Origin: Mytilus edulis
Taxonomy: Eukaryota; Mollusca; Bivalvia; Mytilida; Mytilidae
DNA: 64,000 nt
Assembly (NCBI RefSeq): GCF_963676685.1
Contig: NC_092353.1
Coordinates: 7,406,207 to 7,470,206, forward strand
Direction of reading: 5' to 3'
A program made the position numbers and the translations under genes. Shown here one piece after another: positions 22,132-33,960 of the stretch. Every line of letters begins with the position of its first letter. Position 1 is the stretch's first letter. The notes under the pieces are model-generated. The model did no database searches. It had not been told where the DNA came from and saw nothing but the letters and a program-made list of their open reading frames with translations.

Positions 22132-25100
22132 TTAGTAAAAATTCGAAGTAGCACTTCTCATCAAGGGTTTCTGTAAAAACTGGTTCGCCTCTCGACTTAT
22201 CTCATCCCAGCGACATTTTGCAGCTTCATTTGAATACGGATTGGTAGGATCTATGATGTATGGCGCAGCATACCTACATATATAAAAGCATTCAATGGAG
22301 AAAACGACTGTAATCGACAATTTACCAGTTTCACGGTCAACATCCCAAATTGTTTGAGCGGTACGATAAGTTTGAGTGACTCTCCCTGATGATATTTTAT
22401 TCGCAGTTTTTATCGTTAGAAACACACACGTGTGTATGATCTGTATTTTTTAAACGCATGTGTATTATTACTGCTTAAAAAATTTATACTTTGAGATGTA
22501 TGCATAGTAGTAAATTCTTACCATGACGGCGTCCCTGTATCCAAATGACAGAGTAATTATATATTATGTTTATATCGTTTGCTTTTGACATGTTAGACAA
22601 TGCTGAAAGCATTACAATATAATTGTTGCCAATATGTTAAAGGATTTTACATTTTCAAGACATTGATTAAACAATATATTCAGTACAAATGTGCTTAAAC
22701 ATGGTCGATATCATATAGAAATATGTGTTGTTGACCGATTTGCTTACAAACGCTTTCTTGTTAACAAAAAGATACGTATATGCTTCATTTCTTCATAACA
22801 TTCCTCATGTACTTGAGTTTCAAGTTTTTTTGTATTGATTTTGTTTATTTCAATTGTCTTATTTTTCGATTTATAAATCACATTATCAGTATTATCTTGT
22901 ACCTATAATTTGTGTGTGTGTCCTATTCAATGTCAATATCATGACATTATCTGTTTGTTTTTTACTTATCATAACTTTGAGCTTGAATATATATTTGGTA
23001 TCCGTCCGCCTCTCTTTTATTTCAGATCAATGTTAAATATTGCTAAATCGGTGTGAAGAGAAAGATTTTCATTCCTAAATTTATATTTGATCTATATTTT
23101 TAAATATTTAAAAACAAAACATATTCCGTGCAATTAACCATGCTATTGTTAATTTGATAATAACAGCGTTGGCATTACTAATTTAAAGTCAACTGCCATT
23201 TTCCTGACTTGGTACAGGACATTTAAAGAAAAATGTTGGGTATTATCTGTTTTTTTATCTAGTCAAACTTCGCGCTTTTATAGCAATGTTAAATATAACA
23301 CTAAAATGATAGGAATGTCATATAGCTGTATTTACCTTTGTTTAAACCCCTTGCTGTAATAATCGAAGAACTCAGCCCTTATGGCATTAGGATCAGCAAT
23401 AGTTTCCATAACTTTTTTCAATGCATTTGTCAACTGGAATAGTCTAGGATCACCTTCCTGATTCCATAGATAAATGATCAGCAGTTCAAGTGCAAAGGAT
23501 GATGGTGACTTCTGGGAATAGAATACTTTACAATCAATTTTAAATTTACAATAAATAAAATGGAAGCTGTATTTTTTGGGATCGTATAATGGTATGATGT
23601 CGTCGTCTGCGTCGTCTGCGTCGTCTGCGTCGTTTGCGTCGTCTGCGTCGTCTGACGACATGCGTCGTCTGCGTCGTCTGCGTCGTCGTCGTCCGAAGAC
23701 ACATTGGTTTCCGGATAATAACTTTAGTTTAAGTGAATAGATCTTTATTTCAGAAGGTTCAATACCAAAAAAGGAAGGTTGTGATTAATTTTGGTGATGA
23801 TGGTTCTAACCGTTTAGGAATTAGGGGCCAAAAAGGGGTCCAAAAACAAGCATTTTTCTAGTTTCCGGATTATAACTCGTGTACAAGTATTTCAATTGCT
23901 CTGAAATTATACAGCAATGTTTAAATCACAAGTAAAAGGTTTAGATTCATTTTAGGGGTTATGGGGCCACAGTTTAGGAATGAAGGGCCAAAAAGGGGCC
24001 AAAACAAGCATTTTACTAGTTTCTAGACAAGAATTGTGTGTAACTGTATGGATCTCTCTAAAACTGTACCGCAATGTACCATATAACTAAGAGGAGGCAG
24101 GGATTAAGTTTTGAAATAATTGCCCAAAATATGTAGGAATTAGGGGCCAAAAATGGTCCAAAAAGAAGCATGTTTCTAGTTTCCAAACAATCATGACAAT
24201 AACTTGTGTTAAAGTATATGGATCTCTCTGAAGTTATACTACAAGGTTCAATACTACAAAGGAAAGCATGGGATTGAGTTTCAGGGTTATTGCTTCAAGG
24301 GGATTTCAAAAAATTGGGGGTGGGGGATTTTTTTGTTAACCATTATTTTAAGAGCTTCCTTTTATTTCAAGAAGAAATCTTCAATTGTGCTGTATTATGC
24401 AATTGATTTGTTAGATCTTTGACCACTTTAATTTTGTGACAAAACCTATATTATGTCAAAATTTTTATCATAATCCAAATTCAGTATCAAGCTTGAATAT
24501 TGTGACCAAATTTGCCCCAACTGTTAAGGGTTCGACTACTGGGGTCGTATAAAGCTGCGCCCTGCGGAGCACCTAGTTTTTATATCTGTTGTCTGTTTGT
24601 AATTTTCTTTTTGAGCCATGACGTTGTCAGTTTATTTTTTTTTTTATCTATGAGTAGTATCTTTCGCCCTTCTTTTACAAATCCTGGGAAAAAACAATTT
24701 GCATTCATGAGTTAGTACACCCCTTCCAATTTCAAAGATAACAGAACATTAACCTCATTGATAAACAACTGTCACAGGTTAATGCATTCATCTTATTACT
24801 TGCACATACATATCATTTTCATTTGAAAGTAAGGCATGTATTTCCCTCTTTGCGTCCATATCCGTCTTGGATTTATATCGTTGGTTCAGTTTATTACATT
24901 TTAAGTACACAGACACCTTCAATGTGCCTATTTGAAGAATAAGGTGCAAAAATAAAAGAAACACAATACACTTGTACATTGAAACTAACAGTAGTTTAAT
25001 TTATTTCTTGAAAAACGAATGTTCGTCCAATACTTTGTTTTAATAATAATGATACCTGAACATTTTCATTCTTCCAGTACTTTACAAATCTGATTAGTTT

Positions 25101-28100
25101 TTTTCAGTTGCTCTGTTCTATCCTTTTTGATGAAATCTCTCTGCCATTTGGTTAAAGACGGAGTATAAAGATTACGCTTTGCTTCTGATGTTCCCCTCAT
25201 TTTTGAGTGGATGCTCCTTATATCATCTGAAACCAAATCATGATGATGTTAACTAAGTTTAAGCTACAAGAAGTAAAGGAGAGACAAAAGATACCAAATG
25301 TTGTCCTGTCACACTCACATCCGCGGCTATAACGAGGATAAGCATAATCAATCTTACTATAGCACTACGGTGTTGACATGAATATCAATTATGTGGTCAT
25401 TTTTATAAATTTCCTGTTTACAAAACCTTGAAATTTTCGAAAAACTAAGGATTTTCTTATCCCAGGCAAAGATTACCAAATTGGCACAACTTTTTAAAAA
25501 TTTTGGATCCTCAATGCTCTTCAACTTTGTATTTGTTTGGTTTATAACTATTTTGATATGAGCGTCACTGATGAGTCTTATTTAGACGAAACGCGCGTCT
25601 GGCGTACTATCTATAACCCTGGTACCTTTGATAACTATTAACCCGCCAAAATAACATATTTTTCATGGAGGTAGAACAAGTGTTTAGTGGTAAAAATGAA
25701 CAACTTTAACAATCAGTTTTATGATGGAACTTTTAAGAATAGAATTTTTATACAACTGACAATTCAATTTTTTAATTCTAATTTGTATCAATGACCTCAC
25801 ATCCTTGATCCATTCGGAAAGTTTATCAGATCTTAGTTATTTCAGCATAGAGTTAAGCAGGTTTTTTTTTTATTGTTTCAATGAATTGATCGACAACGAC
25901 AACGACAACAAAAATACTTGTATGCAGTATAAACAAAAGTAATAGGTAAAAATATATAATTTCTTTAAATATATAAATTTACCAGATATACTATAACGGT
26001 ACAAAGGTGAATTGTGTTATATAGTCTCTTAAATAATTTGACTCAAAAGTGATATATGTTTGCCAAATTTCATTATAGGTAAGATGATTCCATTTAAAAT
26101 CCCACCTAAATGGCGTTTTTTTGTCAATGACAAAAGGGGATTGTACCAGAATTTTACCTTACTACAAATGAGTGGGGCTAAAACCTTAAGAAAGAAATGG
26201 ACCAATCATTTGATTCTTAAGAAAAGTTGGTTCGGTATACTACGGAGGAAACATTTGTGTGTTGGAAAAAAAATTGTCAAACTAATAATACAAATCATTC
26301 TTACCATCTCCAAAGTTAACAGCTAGTAAAAGGTCAACATCTATAACATGGGCGTGACCAGCCCCAGGTTCCCTACAATCTATTTGGAATGAGACTGCTC
26401 TTTGTAGTACACGAACATTCTTGAATTGTGGACACGTGTTTAGTGCATCATTTATATCCCCCAAGATTGTTGGCAGGTCATTGTAAAAGTTATCAATATC
26501 TTGATACTCTGTTCTTGACAACAAAAACACAAGATCTACATCTGACTTCCCTTTTATGGCGGTTCCCTTTGCAGTCGAACCAGTCTAAATATATGAACAA
26601 GGATATTTGCATCAACTTAATATCAAGAACGATTAATAATATTTCAATTAGTACTAACAACATTTGATGTATAACAGATAATCGTGAATGTGAAACGTAG
26701 TTATATTTCTGAAGTTGTAAAAGCAAAATATCAAAGAAAACAAAGGTTTAGGGAGATGGGACTAGACAATTTAGAAACATTTCATTAAGCAAAAGTAATT
26801 GTGTTTATAAAACTTTGTCATTGTTAAGTAAGAAATGTAAAAAATATCGACCTATAAAACAAAATTATTGAATAAAAACGAAAATGCGTAAATCTATTAA
26901 AAAACAACCACACTGAAAGCATCAACCAGAAAACTGCGTTCCAAACTAAAGATCAGAATGTTTGCATTGATTAACCTTTAACAACAAAATTGCATTTGAC
27001 CCTAACAAATAGCACTGCAAATTGTTATGATATGTTTACATTTGATCCCGGTTTAAGATGCAGTCAGTTTTTAAGTAACTAAGGTTTCCAATCATGACTG
27101 GTATCGTATATCATTTGTATATTATGTTATTCATTATGCAGTGAGAAGACGTTATTGCTGGAGTCAGATTATGAAATGAGGGCTCTTGCCGAATTCATGA
27201 CACGCTTGCATACGTTATGATTGAATTGCAATATCAAAAGCATTATTACTGAAACAGCGAGTAATACAATATAACATTATACTGTATTCATACGGTTTGG
27301 TCTTGTCGGAGCGGGGGTGTCTAACGTATGCGGTACAATAAGACATTTCAAAGTTGTTCCGAAATTATTTGCTTTCGGTACAAAGAGTGTCGGAAGTAAT
27401 AGAATGAATATGTACAAGAGGAAACAACATGTAGAGAAAATTTCAACTTCTGACAATAATTGTAAACAAGTCAAGTAGCTGCAATTGTTTTTTGTAATGT
27501 CGAATAACTCATATTAAAGATTAAACTTCATTAGCACACAAGAGTTACCACAGTCTAAATAGAATAATCTTGTAATGCAAAAAAAGACTAATTTCGTCAA
27601 TATGTACTTGTAAATGAATGTCTCTTGTAGAAAACTCAGCTGTGTTCAAATATGTCGGTTTTTGTCAATTTGTTTATTTTGTTTGCCAACACATAGCAAT
27701 AAACAATTCAAAGCGCATAAAAATTCATATAATGACATAGTAGTTTGTTCATTTTTAGATCCATCAAATTGTCAGTCTGTTATTTCTCAGTAATCCAATG
27801 TAACGTGAGTCAGGTAACAGAAATAAAGAAAAGTTAACTGTTTTATTTACAGCGCAGCTAATGAGTGTATTTGATGTAGGAGAAACAGGCGAATCGTCTA
27901 GAGTGGCACTTTGTAATCATGGCATCTCTAAGTGTTTTTAACGGATGATGCAAATGATGTCAGTTAAAGTTTCGGCTTCCTCACTGTTGTGTAAACATGA
28001 AAAAGCATTTATATGGTTCATTTTCCATAAATTATCTTAGAGCAAATGGTTAAAGTATTCGATATTAACTAAACCATATTTGGCACAATAATTTGGATTT

Positions 28101-28821
28101 AAACGCTTTTTTTGACTGAAGTTTTGTAAATTTTTACAACCACAGGATCGAGTTCCTCTGATAAGTTAAATGTAAAAGAACAGCGCGTATAGGGTACAAA
28201 ATTAAAAGCCGTTTGTATTCGTTCTACATGCTATCACCAGCCTAGTTATCGAAAATTTTATTTTTACGGGAAATATCCCTGTTAAATAAATCTGAAAAGG
28301 AACCGTTATTAAACAATTAAGAAAGTACTAAGCTTTTTGTAACGAAGGTGTAGAATGTCTAATTTGTATTTAGCACAACTGTTCTATTTTTTGAAAGATT
28401 TAAGGCTTTTGAAAGTCGTCTTTGATTTGGTTTTTAATCAGATTTGCTTCGAATGACACCTATGTGGACGAAACGTGCAACTGACGTACATATCATTATA
28501 CTTAAATCGTGGATGAGGTATTACTGCTAATATCATTATTTTATCCCTATTGAACTCTAGTTTCACTTAGCGTACGGTGTATTCAGAAATGAAGTTAATA
28601 TCTTTTGCTTGATTGTGATTGCATATTCTCACCTTTTAGACTTCATCTGGTCTGTATTTTCCTGTTATGTTATTCTTTAAAATATCACCGACATTCCTAA
28701 TGACACCTTTGCATACTCTTCTGTAGGCATCATCTGTTTCAACATTGTCTCTGATAAACATTTCTAAATCACGGTCATTCAAAATAGAATTAATAGAATC
28801 ACTTGTTGATGGCATGGTGTG
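22132..28821 (-). CDS. OAS-like: 2'-5' oligoadenylate synthetase-like gene, five coding exons (possible pseudogene)
   Basis: OAS enzymes polymerise ATP into 2'-5' oligoadenylates; in vertebrates this activates RNase L against viral RNA. Exons (minus strand): 28821-28633 (ATG at 28815), 26584-26305, 25226-25056, 23511-23336 and 22273-22132 (stop at 22132). All junctions are GT-AG with compatible phases (0, 1, 0 after allowing one frameshift, 2). Exon 2 has the nucleotidyltransferase signature GSTAKGTAIKGKSDVDLV with the paired catalytic acids DVD, and VIDVDLLL supplying the third acid. Exon 3 has the FTELQR-like SLTKWQRDFI. Exon 4 has SSFALELLIIYLW and exon 5 has YIIDPTNPYSN, both OAS C-terminal landmarks. 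Total about 316 codons, near the usual single-domain length. Defects: an in-frame TAA two codons before the end of exon 1, and a one-base shift in an A7 run in exon 3 (25098-25104). It may be a pseudogene, or have an odd splice pattern. Confidence 0.82.
23588..23700. repeat. 9-bp minisatellite in OAS-like intron 3
   Basis: About a dozen units of GTCGTCTGC with variants, just upstream (minus strand) of exon 4. On the minus strand it spells Asp-Asp-Ala repeats in one frame, but that frame reads through an intron and is not a protein. Confidence 0.9.
23730..24575 (+). mobile_element. Helitron-like non-autonomous repeat with ~160-bp internal repeats
   Basis: The word TTAGGAATTAGGGGCCAAAAA or its variants recurs at about 23815, 23971 and 24135, with linked blocks (AAGCATTTTTCTAGTTTC, CTCTCTGAA..., ACAAGGTTCAATAC). 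This gives 3-4 units of ~156-163 bp. The right end GCTGCGCCCTGCGGAGC can form a stem with one mismatch and is followed by ACCTAGT, matching the hairpin-plus-CTRR end of Helitrons. Non-autonomous Helitrons of bivalves with ~160-bp repeats are known (pearl elements and BIV160 satellite), but I have not compared the sequences. Confidence 0.55.
24576..25055. other. OAS-like intron 3; no other gene seen
   Basis: Intronic, AT-rich, no recognised feature. Confidence 0.45.
25340..25645 (+). repeat. Hammerhead-bearing dispersed repeat in OAS-like intron 2
   Basis: Begins around CGGTGTTGACATGAATATCA, which recurs at 58170, and ends near GGTACCTTTGATAACTAT. It carries a hammerhead core at 25561-25606. 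I recognise this as a widespread bivalve repeat family. Hammerheads occur in metazoan retrozyme-like and Penelope-like elements. It lies in the opposite orientation to the OAS-like gene. Confidence 0.75.
25561..25606 (+). ncRNA. Hammerhead ribozyme, type I arrangement
   Basis: The core CTGATGA is at 25568-25574 and GAAA at 25588-25591. The cleavage triplet GTC ends at 25599. Stem II is 25575-25587 (GUCU with AGAC). Stem I pairs 25562-25567 (GCGTCA) with 25600-25605 (TGGCGT), including two G-U pairs. Stem III is only CGC/GCG with no real loop, the very short form reported for metazoan retrozyme-type hammerheads, which may act as dimers. All core bases needed for catalysis are present. Confidence 0.85.
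26585..28430. other. OAS-like intron 1; no other gene seen
   Basis: About 2 kb of AT-rich intron. A minus-strand frame at 27277-27474 shows no family features and is probably chance. Confidence 0.5.
28438..28492 (+). repeat. Degenerate hammerhead-repeat fragment
   Basis: Has TGTGGACGAAACGTGCAACTG and GACGTAC in the same order as the intact hammerhead copy. The CTGATGA core is lost, so no self-cleavage is expected. Confidence 0.5.
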
Positions 28822-31277
28822 CTGGAATAAATTTGACACATTATTATCATAGTATAACATTATTATCATGTACAATCAATTGTTATAACTAACAGGTATA
28901 TTTTTTTTACATATTTGAAGTTATTGACAGAAAAACGATATTATAGATTAAGTAAGAACTGTTTTATCTCTATATCCTCATCAAACCCTTTTTTGGTATA
29001 TAATTTTAAAATCTGATACCTAGAATGGAAAGGACAAACACAAGGATGGACTCAAAGTTCTAAAATTATGATACATGTATCTCAATACAAAAATAAAACA
29101 AATAATCTTAACAAAACAGCAATGCAATATTCCATGCTTGTTTACATTTTTCTCAGACATACTTTTTTTCAAATTGAACGTCAATTGGTTGGCTGAACAA
29201 AACTCGTCAGAACACCAATTTTAATTAGACTTTGGCAAAGACTGATAGTAAAGGGTAATATTTGTGTGGTTTAATTTCCTCTAAACAAAATAAAACCAGT
29301 TTGGAATAATATATGAACAAGGACGTACTGGTGTCTGTTTATTGTTGTACCATCTGAGGGAACAGAAAAGAAATGAATCTCAATGTAAAGGTATGTTTCT
29401 TATTTCTTAAACATAATATGCGTATGACAATAATGTTTTCAGTTCTTGCTATGTCTTAAACTTATTCTCACATGAAACAGGTATGCCTCTACTCAGAGTA
29501 AATATGGTGGTGTAAACACGGTCATCATTTTGAATGCTATCTTATGAAACTTTACTTAAATCGCCCCGTAAGGATTGATCATTTAATCACAAAGTAATTG
29601 CATCAATTATTTCCTCAAATGATTGTTGTCAATAAAATTGGCCAAGAAAAAAACAGATGTGTTAAGCACATTTGTATTTTCATTAAAATCCTTACAAATT
29701 ATGCGTTCTCAATGAACAAAACATCCATGATGCCATTTATCCACTCTGTCATGCTTCAATGCAATAAGCTGATATTTGAAATGTTGATTAAGTCTATTAA
29801 ATGTAATTTAATGTGAAATCTCATTTTGACGTGTACAGTTGGGAAAAATTCATATATCTATTAAAATTTTGTTTTAAATAGTTCTACCACATTTCAGATT
29901 TAGTTCTATCCTTGAACTATTTTAAGGTATCAAAATCTGTTAATGGGAAGTACTGGCACGATCATCACTATGAACAGTAATAAACAGTTTCATGCTGGAA
30001 CGGTTAAGAATCAATTTACTTGTCAAAATCAGTTCCTGGATGATTTTTTTTTAATTAACCATAGTAACCCTATGATCATATCTGACGTATTTTTGAACAT
30101 GGTGAATTGATTCATTGGACAAATGAAATAACTGAGCAATCATTTGACAATATAGAAAAATGTATTGTGGTTTGGACTTGAGACATCGAAACTCGTGATA
30201 ATTGTACTGTTATTGTTTTAGAGATAAAGTCCATATGGTCTCGTATGTAACTTTTCCTTCTTGTTCGTTACATGTAATATAAGTTGTCATCAAGTTGTTC
30301 ATTGGTGGATTTCAAAAGTATTTTTATCAATATATATTATAGATTATCGTTTATTATATCAACGAGATTTATTTTCTCGCTACAACCGGTACGGCGAAAG
30401 CGAGAAAAGCAATCGAGTTGAGATGACCAATGATAATCTGTTTATCGCTATTATACCTACGACGACGTTGTTAATTTTATGTCAATTTCATTAGCAATTG
30501 CCTCCTTAGTTTCCAGAGATAATTTTCCATCTCAAGCCGGTAGCATGATTATCACAAAAAAAGATGAAACGAAAAATGCACAAAATAGCAACAAATATAA
30601 TTACAAGTCTTTTATCTTCCTTCTATTGTAACAGTTAATTGTCTTTCATAAAAAACATATAAGTCATCTTTTTCTGCTGAGATGAAGCTATTGTTTCTAA
30701 ATTTGGCGATTGACTGGAAATTTGACATTTCTATCAACAAACGTATCGTCTACGAAATATTGACCTGGTTTTAAAGGGAAATCCGATTTATTCCTTACTA
30801 ATGATACATCATATTTTAACATAGTAAAAAACAATCTTGAAGTCACGGACGTCTGCAAACACTCTGGACTGATAAGATTTTAAAATATAAGGTAAATTGT
30901 CCAATAATAAATGTTTTTTACCCGGAGTAAGTGTTTAAAAGATAGGTGTACTATTTTTTGGATCAATTCGTGTTGGTTCTTTATAATTTAGTCTTGATTC
31001 GAATGTTAGGATGATTGTGGCTACATTTCTCTTAACAAATGTGTGATCCTCCTCGATTATATTTGAATATTTATGTACCATTTGTTTTAGTCATTACAAT
31101 TACTAAATGTATTGGGCTTTTAAAGAAACCAATGGCCTCTATTTTATAATAACACCACGTAATAACACCCTCTTCTAAACACTGTAAATCAAAACAAATA
31201 TGACTATGAATATAAACACATTCATTAATTAGATTATTATTCCTCTTTAAACCTGCTTAAGATTTTAGATGCATTAC
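28822..31277. other. No gene seen
   Basis: 2.4 kb upstream (minus strand) of the first OAS-like coding exon. That exon begins with an acceptor (TTTATTCCAG), so an upstream exon must exist somewhere here or beyond. Short frames at 29598-29816 and 30261-30494 look like chance. Confidence 0.45.
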
Positions 31278-31448
31278 CGTTATGACTTCAACAGGTCGGT
31301 ATATATTATCCCTCAGTGTACTTGTATCTTTGATACTTCTTGCAACAGGTTTGTATTCATTTCTATAATTCACATTGGGTAAAACTTTGGAACCGATAAT
31401 GCTGTTGACTTTAGCCTTTCTCCTTCGTCGTTTCCTTGGTCTTTGTAC
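31278..31448 (-). CDS. Candidate exon, unknown protein, basic cluster
   Basis: 171 bp, 57 open codons, between a CTATAG acceptor and an ACG|GTAATG donor. It has a basic run, RPRKRRRRK, like a nuclear localisation signal, then NEYKPVARSIKDT and YRPVEVIT. Splicing it to the OAS-like first coding exon would keep frame (phase 0 into CACACC-ATG). I do not recognise the family. It could be an upstream exon of the OAS-like gene, part of another gene, or chance. Confidence 0.35.
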
Positions 31449-32033
31449 CTATAGTTACAATGGGTTTAAACCAAGTTTTTTCGTTAAAAAAACAACAACA
31501 TTAAAAAAAAAATATTAAAAAACATTTTATCTTTTTTTTTTTAATTTTAATTAGAAGGGATGCTTTGTGTCCTTCAACATATCCATTCCAGCCGACAACG
31601 CATGTTTATAATATTTAACGTGTGAAAAATGCTCCAAACTCTGATAACAACATGATTCATGTACCATAATAATATAAACTCAAACTATTCACACATAATA
31701 AATTTCTACTGGGTACCTACTGGCACAAAGTTAGGGTCATGTCTTTTTGTCATTTCATCGTGTCTCTGTTGGTCTTTTTCACTTTTAAATCTTCTGTCCT
31801 CTGTCCACAAATGGTACACAAAAAAGGGAACTCAGCTGGGTATGCCCTTCGATGTTTCCACGAAAACTGTCTCACCATAATGATTTAGAATGAAGCCGAA
31901 ACGAAAGTAAACGTTTCTGAAAAGTGAAAAACAAGTTGATATCTTGGTAGATCAATAATAAAGAAACATAATGAAAATCTAACAATAAATATATGTTCAT
32001 TAATCTGCACATGGGTCAGAGTTGCCTTCAAAG
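31449..32033. other. No gene seen
   Basis: AT-rich non-coding sequence, including a poly-A/T stretch at 31500-31545. Confidence 0.45.
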
Positions 32034-32156
32034 AATGTTTTACGTAAAATACATGCTATGAATATACAAAGACAAGATGCAGTTACAAATAATATTCAAA
32101 CTTGCATACAAAATCACAAACGCCACGAAACACTTAAACGTATTAAAACTAGGAAG
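32034..32156 (+). CDS. Weak candidate exon, plus strand
   Basis: 123 bp, 41 open codons, rich in Lys, Arg, Asn and Gln (MNIQRQDAVTNN, HKRHETLKRIKTRK), ending at a strong AAG|GTAAGT donor. The acceptor (TTCAAAG) is poor in pyrimidines. No family recognised. Confidence 0.22.
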
Positions 32157-33240
32157 GTAAGTTTTCTGTTTTTGTCTTCATGTGATCAGGATGATTTTTA
32201 CTCATTGGTGTACATTCCTCAAAAATTAAAATAGCAAAAATATTGAACATCAAGGGAAATTGAAAGCAGAAAATCCCTTATAAATGGCGGTTTCAAAGTT
32301 CTGTCGAAATACTAAACTAACATAACGATTTGTTTTTCAATTTATTTTTTAATTTCCTTAGAACTTGAAAATTTTAAAACGGACAATTTTAGAGAGGTTA
32401 TCTAAATCATGGCAATTTCGAAGAACTGACTAAAGAAATGATGATACCCTCGAGGACTAATAGTCAATCAGCGGCAGTATTTGCCCAGTACTTGGAAAAA
32501 ATAAAACAACATTGTATAGATGTATTGCATGTTACTTTGTACCTGTATAAATAAATTAACATTCGTTTAAAGTTAAAAGATAAAAATGTATATATAGAGA
32601 ATATCGGTCATTTTATAGATATAATGCATGTAACTTCGTACCTGGATTAATGCAGTTACCCTTTAATGTGAAATCAAACATATATATTTAGAATATCTGT
32701 TAATAATTACACTTTAAAGTGTAACACTTTATTGTAATTAGGGAAAGAGGGAAACCTTTAGATGGAGCAATCGATACAGGATTAAGAAGTAAATGAGAAC
32801 ACCTTACATCTTAAAATTTTGTCGTGATGAACACTATATGAACGGCAGCTGTTTAGAAACGTTACGTGGATATCAAAGAATTTGGATGAATGTTTGAATT
32901 GATTGGTAGTGGCAGTGGAACTTATTGCATTCATGTTCAGGACAACAAAGATTTAAATATTAAAAACTAAATATGACATCTCCTTATTATAATTTTTATA
33001 TAAAAAGTTGTCATGATATTCTTAATTGCAACATGACAAAAACCAATACAATAAATACAAATTATTAACTCCATATACTTACAGTCAAACTGTTTAAATC
33101 TAGTTTTCACCTGGAATGTTTACTTGTCGCTTAAGAGTTGTTATGAGATATTGAATATATGGCGGGTTGCAATAATTTATTTACTTAATAGATAACATAA
33201 AATAATCATACAAGAAGTCACGCATATGACTATTATTTGT
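32157..33240. other. No gene seen
   Basis: AT-rich, no recognised feature. A locally repeated phrase (ATTGCATGTTACTTTGTACCTG and a variant about 100 bp later, near 32525 and 32625) suggests an old short duplication. Confidence 0.4.
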
Positions 33241-33960
33241 AATGCAGGGTTCACACATTGCCGATTACAGATTACTACGGATCGGGAAGGGTCCGAATAG
33301 TTCGGCGAAGCACCCCGACAGTTAGGTGTGTCCCGTAACATTCGGGGAAACTGATCCGATTTTGTCTGGTCGGATTACAATCGTGCCTATGTCGTGACAG
33401 ATTCTGCTGTATCTGATCAAAATCCTAACAATGTTCTGTGTATTCTTGACGGTGTCCTGTGGAACGGAAATGATCTGGAGAAATTTGCCATTGCTGTTTT
33501 TCTGCCGATTGAGTCCAGATTCCATCCAGATCTTGTCGATTGCGAACCGTTTTTGCCGAAACCGTTCCGGAACAGTCCCGTTGTTAATACGAAATTCGTC
33601 AATGATACCCATGTCAGAGTCCCGACATTTACAGAACACAGTACGACTGAGACCAGACAAAGCCGTTTACAATGCGATACAGCGGACCGTGGTAGGATTA
33701 CGTTTCGACAGTACCTGATCATCCCGAGTATGCCGACAGTTTTCGAACGGATTACTTCCGTCAGCGTCCGTTCACTGTCTGGGGTCTGTCAAATATCTGT
33801 CGGATTACAGTCGGTAGAATCGGGACGCAGTCGTGACAGACTCGGTCGAATTTTACCAGGCGAAAGATACAAATTGGATTAGAAGCGGATTGAGAACGGA
33901 ATTATCGGGATAAATTCGCTTGGAAACGGTTTTATTGGGAATATTGTAAAGAAAACAAAT
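33241..33960. other. GC-richer block with overlapping open frames
   Basis: Composition shifts to roughly half G+C, with many CG dinucleotides (words such as CCGA, TCGG and TCGT recur), against AT-rich flanks. Several frames on both strands stay open: 33394-33882 plus; 33322-33660 and 33417-33722 minus. They match no domain I know and overlap one another, so composition probably explains them. It begins AGGGTTCACACATTGCCG; I find no inverted partner of that at the other end. Probably a fragment of a dispersed repeat. Confidence 0.4.

Noticed and set aside
22290..22425. Possible extra OAS exon reading TYRTAQTIWDVDRETG before a GTAAAT donor
   Set aside because: Its phases do not fit between exon 4 and exon 5, which join correctly without it and give the expected OAS alignment.
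23478..23702. Asp/Ala- and Thr/Gln-rich minus-strand frames
   Set aside because: They are frames of the 9-bp minisatellite read through into intron and exon 4.
23588..24320. CRISPR-like array of regular repeats
   Set aside because: The units are contiguous tandem repeats without unique spacers, in a eukaryotic genome.
33322..33882. Overlapping frames in the CpG-rich block as real genes
   Set aside because: Frames on both strands are open over the same bases with no domain, as expected from low stop frequency in GC-rich DNA.
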